Source: Allobosea sp. WAO
Lineage (GTDB): Bacteria; Pseudomonadota; Alphaproteobacteria; Rhizobiales; Beijerinckiaceae
DNA: 64,000 nucleotides
NCBI RefSeq assembly: GCF_001509835.1
Contig: NZ_JXTJ01000016.1
Coordinates: forward strand, 109,296 to 173,295
Reading direction: 5' to 3'
The first letter of the stretch is position 1, and the number at the start of each line of letters is the position of its first letter. The notes under the pieces are model-generated. The model made no database searches and was not told where the DNA came from. It was given only the letters and a program-made list of their open reading frames with translations. The translations under genes were made by a program, and so were the position numbers. Positions 54,262 to 62,735 of this stretch are shown in pieces.

Positions 54262-55464
54262 ATGACCACCCTGATTTCCCGCCGCATGCTCGGCGCCCTG
54301 CTGGTCTCGACCGGCATGGCGCTCTCACTGCCGGCCTTCGCCCAGAACGAGATCAAGATCGGCTACAATGCCGACCAGTCAGCCTCCGGCGCCGCCGAGC
54401 TCGGTCTGTCGGGCCTCTATGGCTTCCAGGCCGCGATCGAGGATTTGAACGCACAGGGTGGCGTGCTCGGCCGCAAGATCGTCGGCGTCGTCCGCGACGA
54501 TGCCGGCGCGCCGCCGAAGTCGATCCAGAACATGAACGAACTGATTGACAACGAGAAGGTCGCGGCCGTGGTCGGCCCGACCAATTCCGGCAATGCGCTC
54601 GCCTGGCTGCACATCCCGCAGCAGAAGAAGGTGCCGGTGGTCTCGCATGTCGCGACCGCGACAGACATTACCGCCCGCTACGCCAAGGAGCCGCAGAACT
54701 ACATCTTCCGCGTCTCGATGGTCGACCGCGAGCAGCTCGCTCTGCTCGCCGCCTATGCGGTCAAGGCCTCCAAGACCAAGAATGTCGCGATCATCGCCGA
54801 CACCACCGGCTACGGCCAGGCGGCGACCAAGGACCTTCAGGAGATCCTCGCCCTGCATGGTATCAAGCCGGTCGGCATCGAGAAGTTCGGGCCGAAGGAC
54901 ACCGACATGACCTCGCAGCTCGCCAAGCTGAAGGCGGCCGGCGCGGACATGATCATCACCGGCTCGCTGGCCGACGCCACCGCGCAGGTGCTGAAGAGCA
55001 TGGAGAAGATGGACTACTACCCTGGCCTGCTCTCGACCTGGGGCTCGATCAACACGCCGCTGATCAACATCGCCGGCCCCAAGCTCGCCGAGAAGACGAT
55101 CTTCGCCGCCTCGACCACCGAGGATGCGAGCGACCGCGCCGCGGCACTGCACAAGCGCCTGATGGCCAAGCATCCGAACATGCCGGCCTTCGTTTCGGCC
55201 GCGCAGGGCTATGACGCGGTGATGCTGATTGCCGCCGCGATCAAGCAGGCAGGCGGCACCGAGGGGCCGAAGGTCCAGCAGGCGCTCGAAAACCTCGGCG
55301 CGGTGCAGGGCATCATCAAGAAGTACGAGAAGCCCTTCAGCAAGGAGCAGCATGAGGCGCTGGGCGTCGCCGACTTCCATCTCGCCCAGTGGAAGGATGG
55401 CCGCGTGGTCAAGCTCGACGACGCCGTGGTCAAGGGCCTGACGGCGGCCGATCTGAAGCGCTGA
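54262..55464 (+). CDS. LIV-type ABC transporter substrate-binding protein, proposed mevalonate binder
   Basis: A 400-residue periplasmic binding protein of the LivK/branched-chain amino acid type. GGAGGAA precedes the ATG. Residues 1-27 are a signal peptide (LLVSTGMALSLPAFA). The mature start NEIKIGYNADQSASGAAELG and the central VVGPTNSGNALA loop are typical of the family. It lies between HMG-CoA reductase and the matching permease and ATPase genes, so the ligand is inferred to be mevalonate or a related branched hydroxy acid and not leucine. A general amino acid ligand cannot be excluded. Confidence 0.88.
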   Translation: MTTLISRRMLGALLVSTGMALSLPAFAQNEIKIGYNADQSASGAAELGLSGLYGFQAAIEDLNAQGGVLGRKIVGVVRDDAGAPPKSIQNMNELIDNEKVAAVVGPTNSGNALAWLHIPQQKKVPVVSHVATATDITARYAKEPQNYIFRVSMVDREQLALLAAYAVKASKTKNVAIIADTTGYGQAATKDLQEILALHGIKPVGIEKFGPKDTDMTSQLAKLKAAGADMIITGSLADATAQVLKSMEKMDYYPGLLSTWGSINTPLINIAGPKLAEKTIFAASTTEDASDRAAALHKRLMAKHPNMPAFVSAAQGYDAVMLIAAAIKQAGGTEGPKVQQALENLGAVQGIIKKYEKPFSKEQHEALGVADFHLAQWKDGRVVKLDDAVVKGLTAADLKR

Positions 55465-55484
55465 GCCTCTTCAGCTGCCTCCTT

Positions 55485-55579
55485 CCGTCATGGTCGGGCT
55501 TGTCCCGACCATCCACGTCTTGGTTCGGCAGATGCGGTGTTCAAGACGTGGATGCTCGCCACAAGGGCGAGCATGACGG
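55485..55579. repeat. 95-bp palindromic element forming a perfect four-way (cloverleaf) structure
   Basis: Four perfectly paired stems abut with no unpaired junction bases: outer CCGTCAT (55485-55491) with ATGACGG (55573-55579); hairpin GGTCGGG/CCCGACC (55492-55510); stem ATCCACGTCTT (55511-55521) with AAGACGTGGAT (55543-55553) enclosing a 21-nt loop; and hairpin GCTCGCC/GGCGAGC (55554-55572). It resembles the non-autonomous palindromic intergenic repeats of Hyphomicrobiales genomes. It splits the binding-protein gene from the permease gene within the operon. No second copy was seen in this window. Confidence 0.85.
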
Positions 55580-55671
55580 CGTGCGAGTGGAAACGGATCG
55601 GCTGATGGCGCCTCTGGCCGCTAGCCGCTCAAAATGATGGCGCAAACGACCTGAGTCGTGGCGGAGAGACG

Positions 55672-56589
55672 ATGACGGCATTCCTTCAGGCTCTGGCCAG
55701 CGGTCTGGCGCTGGGCGCGATCTACGGGCTGATCGCGCTCGGCTTCAACATCACCTATGCCACGACCAAGACCTTCAATTTCGGCCAGGGCGCCTTCCTG
55801 GTGCCAGGCAGCCTGGTCGGCGTCTCGCTCTTGCTGCTGGCGGCGGGCAAGCCGCATTTCGGCAATCTCACCCAGGCCGAGATGACGATGACGGCCTATG
55901 TGCTGGCGACGGTCGCCAGCGTCGTCGTGGTCGGCGCCATCGGCGTCGCGCTCTACTACTGCGCGATCAAGCCATTCGTCGGTGCGGGCGGACTCAACTG
56001 GGTGCTGAGCACGATCGGCTTCGGCATCATCATGCAGAACACCGCGCTGGCGATCTGGGGGCCGGCCTCGATCGCGGTTCCCTCCCCGCTCGGCAGTGAT
56101 GTCTGGCGCATCGCAGGCGCCGGCATCCGGCCGCAGGAGGTGCTGATCGCGGTCGTCGCGGTCGCGGTCATGGTCGGGCTCGACATCGTCCTGCGCAAGA
56201 CGCGCTTCGGCAAGGCGCTGCGGGCCGTCGCCTTCAACCCGCAGGCGGCCGCGATCGTCGGCATCAATGTCGAAACGATCGTCATCCTCGCCTTCGTGAT
56301 CTCCTCGGCTTTGGCCGGTCTCGCCGGTATCCTGATCGCGCCGATCACCACCGCCTCGGTCTTCATCGGGCTCGGCGTCGCGCTGAAGGCCTTCTCGGCC
56401 GCGATCGTCGGAGGCCTGACAAGTCCGCGCGGCTGCATGCTCGGCGGCTTCCTGCTCGGCGTGGTCGAGGCGCTGGTCGGATTGTGGCGCGCCGAGATGC
56501 GCGAGATCACGATCTTCCTGCTGATCATCATCGTGCTGGTCGTCCGCCCGAGCGGGCTGATGGGCGCGCGCAGCGTGGAGAAGATCTGA
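55672..56589 (+). CDS. LIV-type ABC transporter permease (LivH)
   Basis: A 305-residue inner-membrane permease with about eight hydrophobic helices. The N-terminal LASGLALGAIYGLIALGFNI and the late AIVGGLTSPRGCMLGG segment (family GGxGSxxGA-like loop) identify LivH. GGAGAG lies just upstream of the ATG. It follows the 95-bp palindromic element, and its stop overlaps the next start (TGATG). With the fused LivM/LivG and LivF it completes a LIV-type importer. Confidence 0.92.
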   Translation: MTAFLQALASGLALGAIYGLIALGFNITYATTKTFNFGQGAFLVPGSLVGVSLLLLAAGKPHFGNLTQAEMTMTAYVLATVASVVVVGAIGVALYYCAIKPFVGAGGLNWVLSTIGFGIIMQNTALAIWGPASIAVPSPLGSDVWRIAGAGIRPQEVLIAVVAVAVMVGLDIVLRKTRFGKALRAVAFNPQAAAIVGINVETIVILAFVISSALAGLAGILIAPITTASVFIGLGVALKAFSAAIVGGLTSPRGCMLGGFLLGVVEALVGLWRAEMREITIFLLIIIVLVVRPSGLMGARSVEKI

Positions 56590-58364
56590 TGCCAGCGCTC
56601 GGCCACGCCATCGGGGTGGCGGCGCTCGCGGCAGCGCTGGCGCTCGTTCCCTATCTCTCACTCAACGATTTCTACCTGCAGATCCTGTTCACGATCGGGG
56701 TGAACTATCTCGCCGCCGCGGGCCTCAACGTGCTCGTCGGCTATGCCGGGCAGAAATCGCTGGGCCATGCCGGCCTCTTCGCGGTTGGCGCCTATACGGC
56801 GGCGATCGCCAATATCGAATGGGGCATCAATCCCTGGCTTTCGCTGGTGCTGGCCTGCATCTTCGGCGCGATCTTCGGCCTCGTCATCGCGATGCCCTCG
56901 GTGCGCGTCTCCGGACCCAGCCTCGCCATGGTCACGATCGGCTTCGGCATCGTCGTCGAGAAGATCGTCACGGAATGGACCGACATCTTCAAGGGCCAGG
57001 CCGGCTTCTACGGCATCAGCCCGCCCTCGCTCGGCGGGGTGAGCTTCACCAATCTGCACTGGGTCTGGTTCGTCGGGGCGCTGTGCATCGCGACGCATCT
57101 GATGCTGCGCTCTTTGCTCGCCGGCCGCTATGGCCGGGCCTTCCTGGCCGTACAGATGGCGGAGCCGGCGGCGCAATCGGTCGGCATCTCCGTGGTCCGC
57201 GCCAAGACGCTGGCCTTCGTGATCTCGGCCGTGACCTGCGCGCTCGCCGGCGCCGTGGTCGCCCAGCAGAACCAGTATTTCAACTCCGACTTCATCACCT
57301 TCAACCTGTCGATCCTGCTTCTGGTGGTGGTGATCTTCGGCGGCTCGGGCTCGCTCTATGGCCCGGTCTTCGGCGCGGTGATCCTGACCCTGCTCGACGC
57401 CTGGCTGGCACGCTGGCCGGCGCTGCAGCATTTCACCTATGGCGCGCTGCTGCTGTTCTCGCTCTATCTGATGCCGAACGGCATCGCCGGGGCGGTCTCG
57501 AGCCTAGCCGGGCGCTGGCGACGCACTGCGCCTGCCCTCCCTGAAGTGGCCGGCCATAGCGTTCTTTCTGCAAGGGCAGCGCCGGCTGGCGGCGAAATCC
57601 TCGTCGTGAATGACCTCTACAAGGCCTATGGCGGCATCGTGCCGGTCCGCAATGTCTCCTTCGCGATCGGCGCCGGCAAGGTCCACGCGCTGATCGGGCC
57701 GAACGGAGCCGGCAAGACCACCTTGCTCAACCTGCTCTCCGGCCATGTCGCGCCCGATGGCGGCTCGATCCGCTTCGAGGGCCGCGAGACGGTCGGCCTG
57801 CCAGCGCATAGCGTCGCCGGGCTCGGCATCGCCCGGACCTTCCAGAACCTGAAGCTGTTCGGAGAGCTCTCGGCGCTCGACAATGTCCTGCTCGGCGCAC
57901 ATCTGCACATCGAAACCGGCTTAGCCGCCTCGCTGCTCGGCCTGCCCGCCAGCCGCCGGACAGAGGCTAAGGCGCGCGCCGACGCCCTGGCGCTCCTGAC
58001 CGATCTCGGCCTCGGCGAGCGCGCCGATGAGCCGGCGAAGAGCCTGCCCTATGGCCTGCAGCGGCGGCTCGAGATCGCCCGCGCCCTCGCCTCGCAGCCG
58101 AAGCTCCTTCTGCTCGACGAGCCGGCCGCCGGGCTAAACCCGCAGGAAACCCACGAGCTCGGCGAGGTCATCCGCCGCATCCAGCAGGCCGGTGTCACCG
58201 TGCTCCTGATCGAGCATCACATGGACCTCGTCATGGGCATCTCGCAGCATGTTCTGGTGCTCGACTACGGCGCGCTGATCGCGGAGGGGCGGCCCGAGGC
58301 GATCCGCAGGGATCCCAAGGTGGTCACCGCCTATCTCGGCACCGAGGAGGACGAGGCGGCATGA
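56589..58364 (+). CDS. fused LIV-type permease (LivM) and ATPase (LivG)
   Basis: A 591-residue fusion. Residues 1 to about 310 are a LivM-type permease (NYLAAAGLNVLVGYAGQKSLGHAG and a late GGSGSLYGPVFGA loop). After a linker of about 20 residues, residues 335-591 are a LivG-type ATPase. Walker A is GPNGAGKTTLL near residue 370, the signature is the family variant LPYGLQRRLEIARAL, and Walker B is LLLLDEPAAGLN. The ATG at 56589 overlaps the LivH stop by one base. Such fusions occur in some LIV transporters and make the two subunits stoichiometric. The next gene overlaps by 4 bases. Confidence 0.93.
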   Translation: MPALGHAIGVAALAAALALVPYLSLNDFYLQILFTIGVNYLAAAGLNVLVGYAGQKSLGHAGLFAVGAYTAAIANIEWGINPWLSLVLACIFGAIFGLVIAMPSVRVSGPSLAMVTIGFGIVVEKIVTEWTDIFKGQAGFYGISPPSLGGVSFTNLHWVWFVGALCIATHLMLRSLLAGRYGRAFLAVQMAEPAAQSVGISVVRAKTLAFVISAVTCALAGAVVAQQNQYFNSDFITFNLSILLLVVVIFGGSGSLYGPVFGAVILTLLDAWLARWPALQHFTYGALLLFSLYLMPNGIAGAVSSLAGRWRRTAPALPEVAGHSVLSARAAPAGGEILVVNDLYKAYGGIVPVRNVSFAIGAGKVHALIGPNGAGKTTLLNLLSGHVAPDGGSIRFEGRETVGLPAHSVAGLGIARTFQNLKLFGELSALDNVLLGAHLHIETGLAASLLGLPASRRTEAKARADALALLTDLGLGERADEPAKSLPYGLQRRLEIARALASQPKLLLLDEPAAGLNPQETHELGEVIRRIQQAGVTVLLIEHHMDLVMGISQHVLVLDYGALIAEGRPEAIRRDPKVVTAYLGTEEDEAA

Positions 58365-59071
58365 GCATGCTCGCGATCGAAGGGCTGAAGGTCCGCTATG
58401 GCGCGGTCGAGGCACTGAAGGGCATCTCGCTCTCCGTCGGACAAGGCGAGGTCGTGACGCTGATCGGCGGCAACGGCGCCGGCAAGTCGACGCTCATGCG
58501 GGCGATCGGCGGGCTGGCGAAGGTCGCCGGCGGCACGATCCGCTTCGAGGGGCGCGACATCGCTGGCATCAAGGGCCATGAATGCGTCCGGCTCGGCATC
58601 GGCCATTCGCCGGAAGGACGCATGGTCTTCGGCGACCAGAGCGTACGCGACAATCTCGTGCTCGGCGCCTATGCGCGTAGGGACGAGGATGGCATCGCCG
58701 CCGATATCGAGCGCTATTTCGGCATCTTCCCGCGCCTCGCCGAGCGACAGGACCAGCTTGCCGGCACGCTCTCGGGCGGCGAACAGCAGATGCTGGCGAT
58801 CGCGCGCGCGCTGATGGCGCGGCCGAAGCTGCTCCTGCTCGACGAGCCCTCGCTCGGGCTCGCGCCGCTGATCGTGCGCGAGGTCTTTGCCGTGATCCGG
58901 CGGCTACGCGAGGAAGGCATCACCATCCTCCTCGTCGAGCAGATGGCCAATCAAGCGCTCGCCGTCGCCGACCGGGCCTATGTCATCGAGACCGGCACGA
59001 TCACGCTCGAGGGTACCGGCGCCGAGCTTTTGCGCGACGAGCGCGTCCGCTCCGCCTATCTCGGCGCCTGA
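58361..59071 (+). CDS. LIV-type ABC transporter ATPase (LivF)
   Basis: A 236-residue cytoplasmic ATPase, the usual LivF length. Walker A is GGNGAGKSTLM at about residue 36-46, the signature LSGGEQQMLAIARAL, Walker B LLLLDEPSLGLAP, and the switch region LLVEQMAN, as in LivF. The start overlaps the LivM-LivG stop (ATGA). It pairs with the fused LivG half as the ATPase heterodimer of the importer. Its stop is separated by one base from the HMG-CoA lyase start. Confidence 0.94.
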   Translation: MSMLAIEGLKVRYGAVEALKGISLSVGQGEVVTLIGGNGAGKSTLMRAIGGLAKVAGGTIRFEGRDIAGIKGHECVRLGIGHSPEGRMVFGDQSVRDNLVLGAYARRDEDGIAADIERYFGIFPRLAERQDQLAGTLSGGEQQMLAIARALMARPKLLLLDEPSLGLAPLIVREVFAVIRRLREEGITILLVEQMANQALAVADRAYVIETGTITLEGTGAELLRDERVRSAYLGA

Positions 59072-59072
59072 G

Positions 59073-59939
59073 ATGGCGGGCGAACGCGTCACCATCGTCG
59101 AGGTCGGCCCGCGCGACGGGCTGCAAAACGAGAAGACACCGGTCGCCACCGCCGACAAGCTCGCCCTGATCGGCAAACTGGCGGGGGCCGGCCTCTCCCG
59201 CATCGAGGCGACGGCCTTCGTCTCGCCGCGCTGGGTGCCGCAAATGGCCGATCATGAGGCGGTGATGCGCGGCATCACCCGCTGGCCGGGCGTTGTCTAT
59301 TCGGCGCTGGTGCCGAACGAGAAAGGGGCAGAAGCCGCGCTCGCCGCTGGCGCGCAGGCACTGGCCGTGTTCACCGCGGCCTCGGAAAGCTTCTGCCGGA
59401 AGAACACCAATTGCTCGATCGCCGAGAGTCTGTCGCGCTTCCGGCCGGTGATGGCGCTCGCCGGGCAAGCTGGCGTGCCGGTGCGCGGCTATGTCTCCTG
59501 CGCGCTCGACTGCCCCTATGAAGGGGAGATCGGGCCCGATGCGGTGGCAGCCGTCACGGTTGAACTGCTCGCGCTCGGCTGCAGCGAGATCGCGCTGTCG
59601 GACACGCTGGGGCGCGGCACGCCGGAGCGCACCGCGGCGATGGTCGAGGCCGCCTTGATGCGAGCGCCGGCCACGATGCTGGCCGGGCATTTCCACGACA
59701 CCTCGGGAAACGCCATCGCCAATGTCGCGGCGGCCTGGCAGCTCGGACTGCGCGTCTTCGACGGCGCGGTCGGCGGCACCGGCGGCTGCCCCTATGCGCC
59801 CGGTGCCGCGGGCAATCTGGCGACTGAGCGCCTCGTCGCGCATTTCGAAGCCATCGGCGCTTCGACCGGCATCGACCTTTCGGCGCTTGAACAAGCGGGA
59901 CGATGGATCGGAGCGCGTCTGCGCCAGACCGCCCAATAG
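59073..59939 (+). CDS. mvaB: hydroxymethylglutaryl-CoA lyase
   Basis: A 288-residue TIM-barrel enzyme that splits HMG-CoA into acetoacetate and acetyl-CoA. The ATG at 59073, one base after the LivF stop, is chosen; the longer frame overlaps LivF. Diagnostic features are the N-terminal GPRDGLQNE (residues 12-20, including the catalytic Arg-Asp), the metal-binding HFH (His206 and His208 in GHFHDTSGNA), and the active-site cysteine in GGCPYAPGA (Cys239). It is the last gene of the reductase/importer operon and completes the path from imported mevalonate to central metabolites. The close relatives of the family (homocitrate and methylmalate enzymes) lack this combination. Confidence 0.93.
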   Translation: MAGERVTIVEVGPRDGLQNEKTPVATADKLALIGKLAGAGLSRIEATAFVSPRWVPQMADHEAVMRGITRWPGVVYSALVPNEKGAEAALAAGAQALAVFTAASESFCRKNTNCSIAESLSRFRPVMALAGQAGVPVRGYVSCALDCPYEGEIGPDAVAAVTVELLALGCSEIALSDTLGRGTPERTAAMVEAALMRAPATMLAGHFHDTSGNAIANVAAAWQLGLRVFDGAVGGTGGCPYAPGAAGNLATERLVAHFEAIGASTGIDLSALEQAGRWIGARLRQTAQ

Positions 59940-60126
59940 CAGGTCGGCGTTTCCCACTTCCGAACGAGCATTCCAACAGCGAACCCACTCGCCACTCTGA
60001 CTACCCCTTCCGCGCACTATCTCGGCGCCCCGCGAACGTCGACGATTGTACCTAACGTCAACTGCGTGGGCTTCGTCAGTGTGTGCGGCGCCGATCGGCG
60101 GATCGGACAAGCAGTGGGTTGGGGCA

Positions 60127-61374
60127 ATGAGCTTGGCCGGGGGGACTTCCGAGCGTGGCCTGAGGGATCGGCCACTCGACATCAGACATCTGATTTTCGA
60201 CGAAGCCGACGATCATCCATCGGGGGCCAACGGCCTGCATCAGGTCGCAAGGCAACTCGCGCTGGAACAGATCCATGCCGGCGACCGCTCGCGCCTCATC
60301 TTTCTCGCTGCTCCGGGCCGGGCGCCGGAGGTTCCTTCGGGCATTCCGGCGCAGATCATGCCGCTGCGGGGGCGGCAGGTCCTCGGGCGCCATATCGGTC
60401 TCGACCACGACGTGCTGGAGGCGATCCTCGCCGAGAGCGGCCCCGCGACCTTCTATCACATACACGGCGTCAGGCAGCCGCTGCTCCTGCCGATCTCCCG
60501 CGCCATGCGGCGGCGCGGCCTGCCCTTCGGCGTCACCGCCCATAGCCGCTTCGGCCATATCTACAGCCTGGACGGCAAGCTGGAGCGCCCCAGAGCCGTG
60601 CTCTACATCAAGCTTCTCGAGCGTTTCGCGCTGAACGCGGCGCGCTTCGTCCACGCCCTGACACCGCATGAAGCCGACGTCGTGCGCTGGCTCGTGCCTG
60701 GCGCGAAAGTCGCCCTCCTGCCCAACGCCGTCTATTCGAGCAGCATAGACGGGACCCCGCAGGCTCCGAGCCGCAGCAAACCGTCCGCGCAATTTCCGAC
60801 GTTCGGGTTCTTCGGGCGCCTGGCGATCGAGCACAAGGGGCTCGATCTGTTGGTCGCAGGCTTCGCGCGCTATCACCATTCGGGCGGCAAGGGCCGGCTC
60901 GCAATGTTCGGCAGCGGGCAGAACCATCAGCAACTGACCGAGATGTGCGCCACGCTCGGCGTCGCCGACATGTGCACGATCGAAGGACCACGCTTCGGAC
61001 AGGACAAGGTCGCGGCGGCAAGCCAATGGGATTTCTATGTCGCGCCGTCGCGCTTCGACCATATGCCGCTGGCGCTGATGGAAGCCGGCCTCATGGGGCT
61101 GCCGCTCATCCTCTCGGAGGGCACCGGGCTGCTCGGCCAGGTCGAGGCGGGCGGTGCCGGGCTTGCGATCGCAGGTCTCAGCGCGGAATCCGTCGCCGAC
61201 GCGATGCACGCCGCGGAGAAGATCGCCCCGGCGCGATGGCGCACCTTGTCGGAGAACGCCTATCGCGTCGCTCTGGCGATCGGAGACTGGACGACGATCG
61301 CCGCCTCGCTGCGCGATCTCTATTGCGGTGGGCCAGGATCCCCGTCGCACTCTCAGCAACACGCCATGCACTGA
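60127..61374 (+). CDS. glycosyltransferase family 4-type protein
   Basis: A 415-residue GT-B fold glycosyltransferase, cytoplasmic or membrane-associated. The ATG at 60127 is the first supported start, with a weak GGGG ahead; the frame extends to 60046. Family signs are TFGFFGRLAIEHKGLDLLV (donor-domain start, about residue 220), LAMFGSGQNHQQL, and SRFDHMPLALMEAGLMGLPLI, the EX7E-like donor-binding region. It transfers a sugar from a nucleotide donor to a glycan or lipid acceptor; the specific sugar is unknown. It begins a sugar-modification cluster with the aminotransferase and SDR genes that follow. Confidence 0.85.
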   Translation: MSLAGGTSERGLRDRPLDIRHLIFDEADDHPSGANGLHQVARQLALEQIHAGDRSRLIFLAAPGRAPEVPSGIPAQIMPLRGRQVLGRHIGLDHDVLEAILAESGPATFYHIHGVRQPLLLPISRAMRRRGLPFGVTAHSRFGHIYSLDGKLERPRAVLYIKLLERFALNAARFVHALTPHEADVVRWLVPGAKVALLPNAVYSSSIDGTPQAPSRSKPSAQFPTFGFFGRLAIEHKGLDLLVAGFARYHHSGGKGRLAMFGSGQNHQQLTEMCATLGVADMCTIEGPRFGQDKVAAASQWDFYVAPSRFDHMPLALMEAGLMGLPLILSEGTGLLGQVEAGGAGLAIAGLSAESVADAMHAAEKIAPARWRTLSENAYRVALAIGDWTTIAASLRDLYCGGPGSPSHSQQHAMH

Positions 61375-61514
61375 CGGAGGGTCTGGCAAAAATGGATTAC
61401 CCCTCCTTGAAGACCAGCATTGCTAGCTAATCCGTATTAGCCGTTACTCACGAAAGCTATTCCGTTGATTGCCCTAAGTTTCCGTGAACTTATTTGAGGC
61501 GGACGAAAATACAT

Positions 61515-61541
61515 TTGACGTACTTCGTCGTTCTTTAAAAT
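61515..61541 (+). promoter_or_regulatory. candidate sigma70-like promoter upstream of the DegT gene
   Basis: TTGACG (61515-61520) and TAAAAT (61536-61541) are separated by 15 bases in an AT-rich patch within the 191-bp gap before the aminotransferase gene. The spacer is two bases short of the ideal 17, so support is modest. Confidence 0.35.
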
Positions 61542-61565
61542 TTAGATTCTGACCGGGAGGCGGGC

Positions 61566-62735
61566 ATGCGGGTGCCGTTTTACCGTCATTCATTGCCGGC
61601 GAGCAGTGCGACACTGGTCGCCGAAGTCATCGAAAGCGGCTTTCTGACGAGCGGACAGCGCTGCTCCCGGGTCGAGGATCAGCTCTGCGCCATTTTCGGG
61701 ACGTCGCACGCAAAGCTGACCAGCAGCTGGACTCAGGGCGCGGTGGCTGTCCTGCTCGCTCTCGGCATCGGGCCAGGCGATGAAGTGATCGTGCCGGCGA
61801 TGACCTTCGTGGCGACAGCGAACGTCGTCAAGCAGGTCGGAGCAAGGCCGGTTTTCGTCGATGTCGACCCGGCGACACTGCTGATCGACATCACGCTGGT
61901 CCGAGCAGCGGTCACGCCGGAGACCAAAGCCGTGATCCCGGTCCACCTCTATGGCCAGATGGTCGACATACCGGCCCTGCGTGGCGTGCTGCGGCCGGAG
62001 ATCAAGATCATCGAAGACGCCGCGCACTGCTTCGAAGGCAGGCGGGCCGGCCGTCGGCCGGGCCAGGACGGCGACGCCGCGATCTTCTCCTTCTATGCCA
62101 CGAAGAACGTCACGTGCGGCGAAGGCGGCGCCGTCGTCACCAATGATGCGGAGCTCGCCGCCAACCTGAAGGAAACCGTGCTGCACGGCATGTCAGCCGC
62201 CGCAGCGCAGCGTTTCTCCGGCGGGCGCTATCAGCATTGGGACGTGACGCGGCTCGGCACCAAAGCCAATCTCCCCGATTTGCTGGCCGTTCTGCTGGAG
62301 ACGCAGCTCGACACTGTGGACGAGCGGCTGGCACGGCGCGAATTCCTCGCCCAGCGCTATGAGGAGAGCTTTGCCGGCACGCCACTCGGCGTCCCGACCA
62401 TCGAGGCCGGCGTCGTCTCGGCCCGCCACCTGTTCCCGATCCACGTACCCGGCGGCCATCGCGACCGGGTCATGCGCATGCTCAACGACCAGGGAATCGG
62501 TGCGACGGTCAATTATCGCGCCGTGACAGAGCTCAGCCTGTACCGAAACGACCCCTCGGTTCCCCGGAACGGTTTCCCGGTCTCGATCGACTGGGGCGAA
62601 GGCACGCTGTGCCTGCCGCTGTTCCCCGGCTTGCGGGAGGAGGAACAGGACTACGTCCTGAACGTGCTGCGCTACGAGGTTCTGCCGTCCCTTGGTTCCC
62701 ACGCGATCGAAGAGAGAGGAGTGGCTGCGCTATGA
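61566..62735 (+). CDS. DegT/DnrJ/EryC1/StrS family sugar aminotransferase
   Basis: A 389-residue PLP-dependent aminotransferase acting on nucleotide-linked keto-sugars. GGGAGG lies just before the ATG. Family markers are PFYRHSLPASS at the start, GPGDEVIVPAMTFVATAN, EDAAHCFEG (PLP-binding Asp) and the Schiff-base lysine in FSFYATKNVTCGEGG (Lys180). The TKN form of the lysine site is the standard nucleotide-sugar branch, unlike the cyclitol-like enzyme at 39044. It overlaps the next gene by 4 bases (ATGA) and forms a sugar-biosynthesis pair with it. Confidence 0.92.
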   Translation: MRVPFYRHSLPASSATLVAEVIESGFLTSGQRCSRVEDQLCAIFGTSHAKLTSSWTQGAVAVLLALGIGPGDEVIVPAMTFVATANVVKQVGARPVFVDVDPATLLIDITLVRAAVTPETKAVIPVHLYGQMVDIPALRGVLRPEIKIIEDAAHCFEGRRAGRRPGQDGDAAIFSFYATKNVTCGEGGAVVTNDAELAANLKETVLHGMSAAAAQRFSGGRYQHWDVTRLGTKANLPDLLAVLLETQLDTVDERLARREFLAQRYEESFAGTPLGVPTIEAGVVSARHLFPIHVPGGHRDRVMRMLNDQGIGATVNYRAVTELSLYRNDPSVPRNGFPVSIDWGEGTLCLPLFPGLREEEQDYVLNVLRYEVLPSLGSHAIEERGVAAL

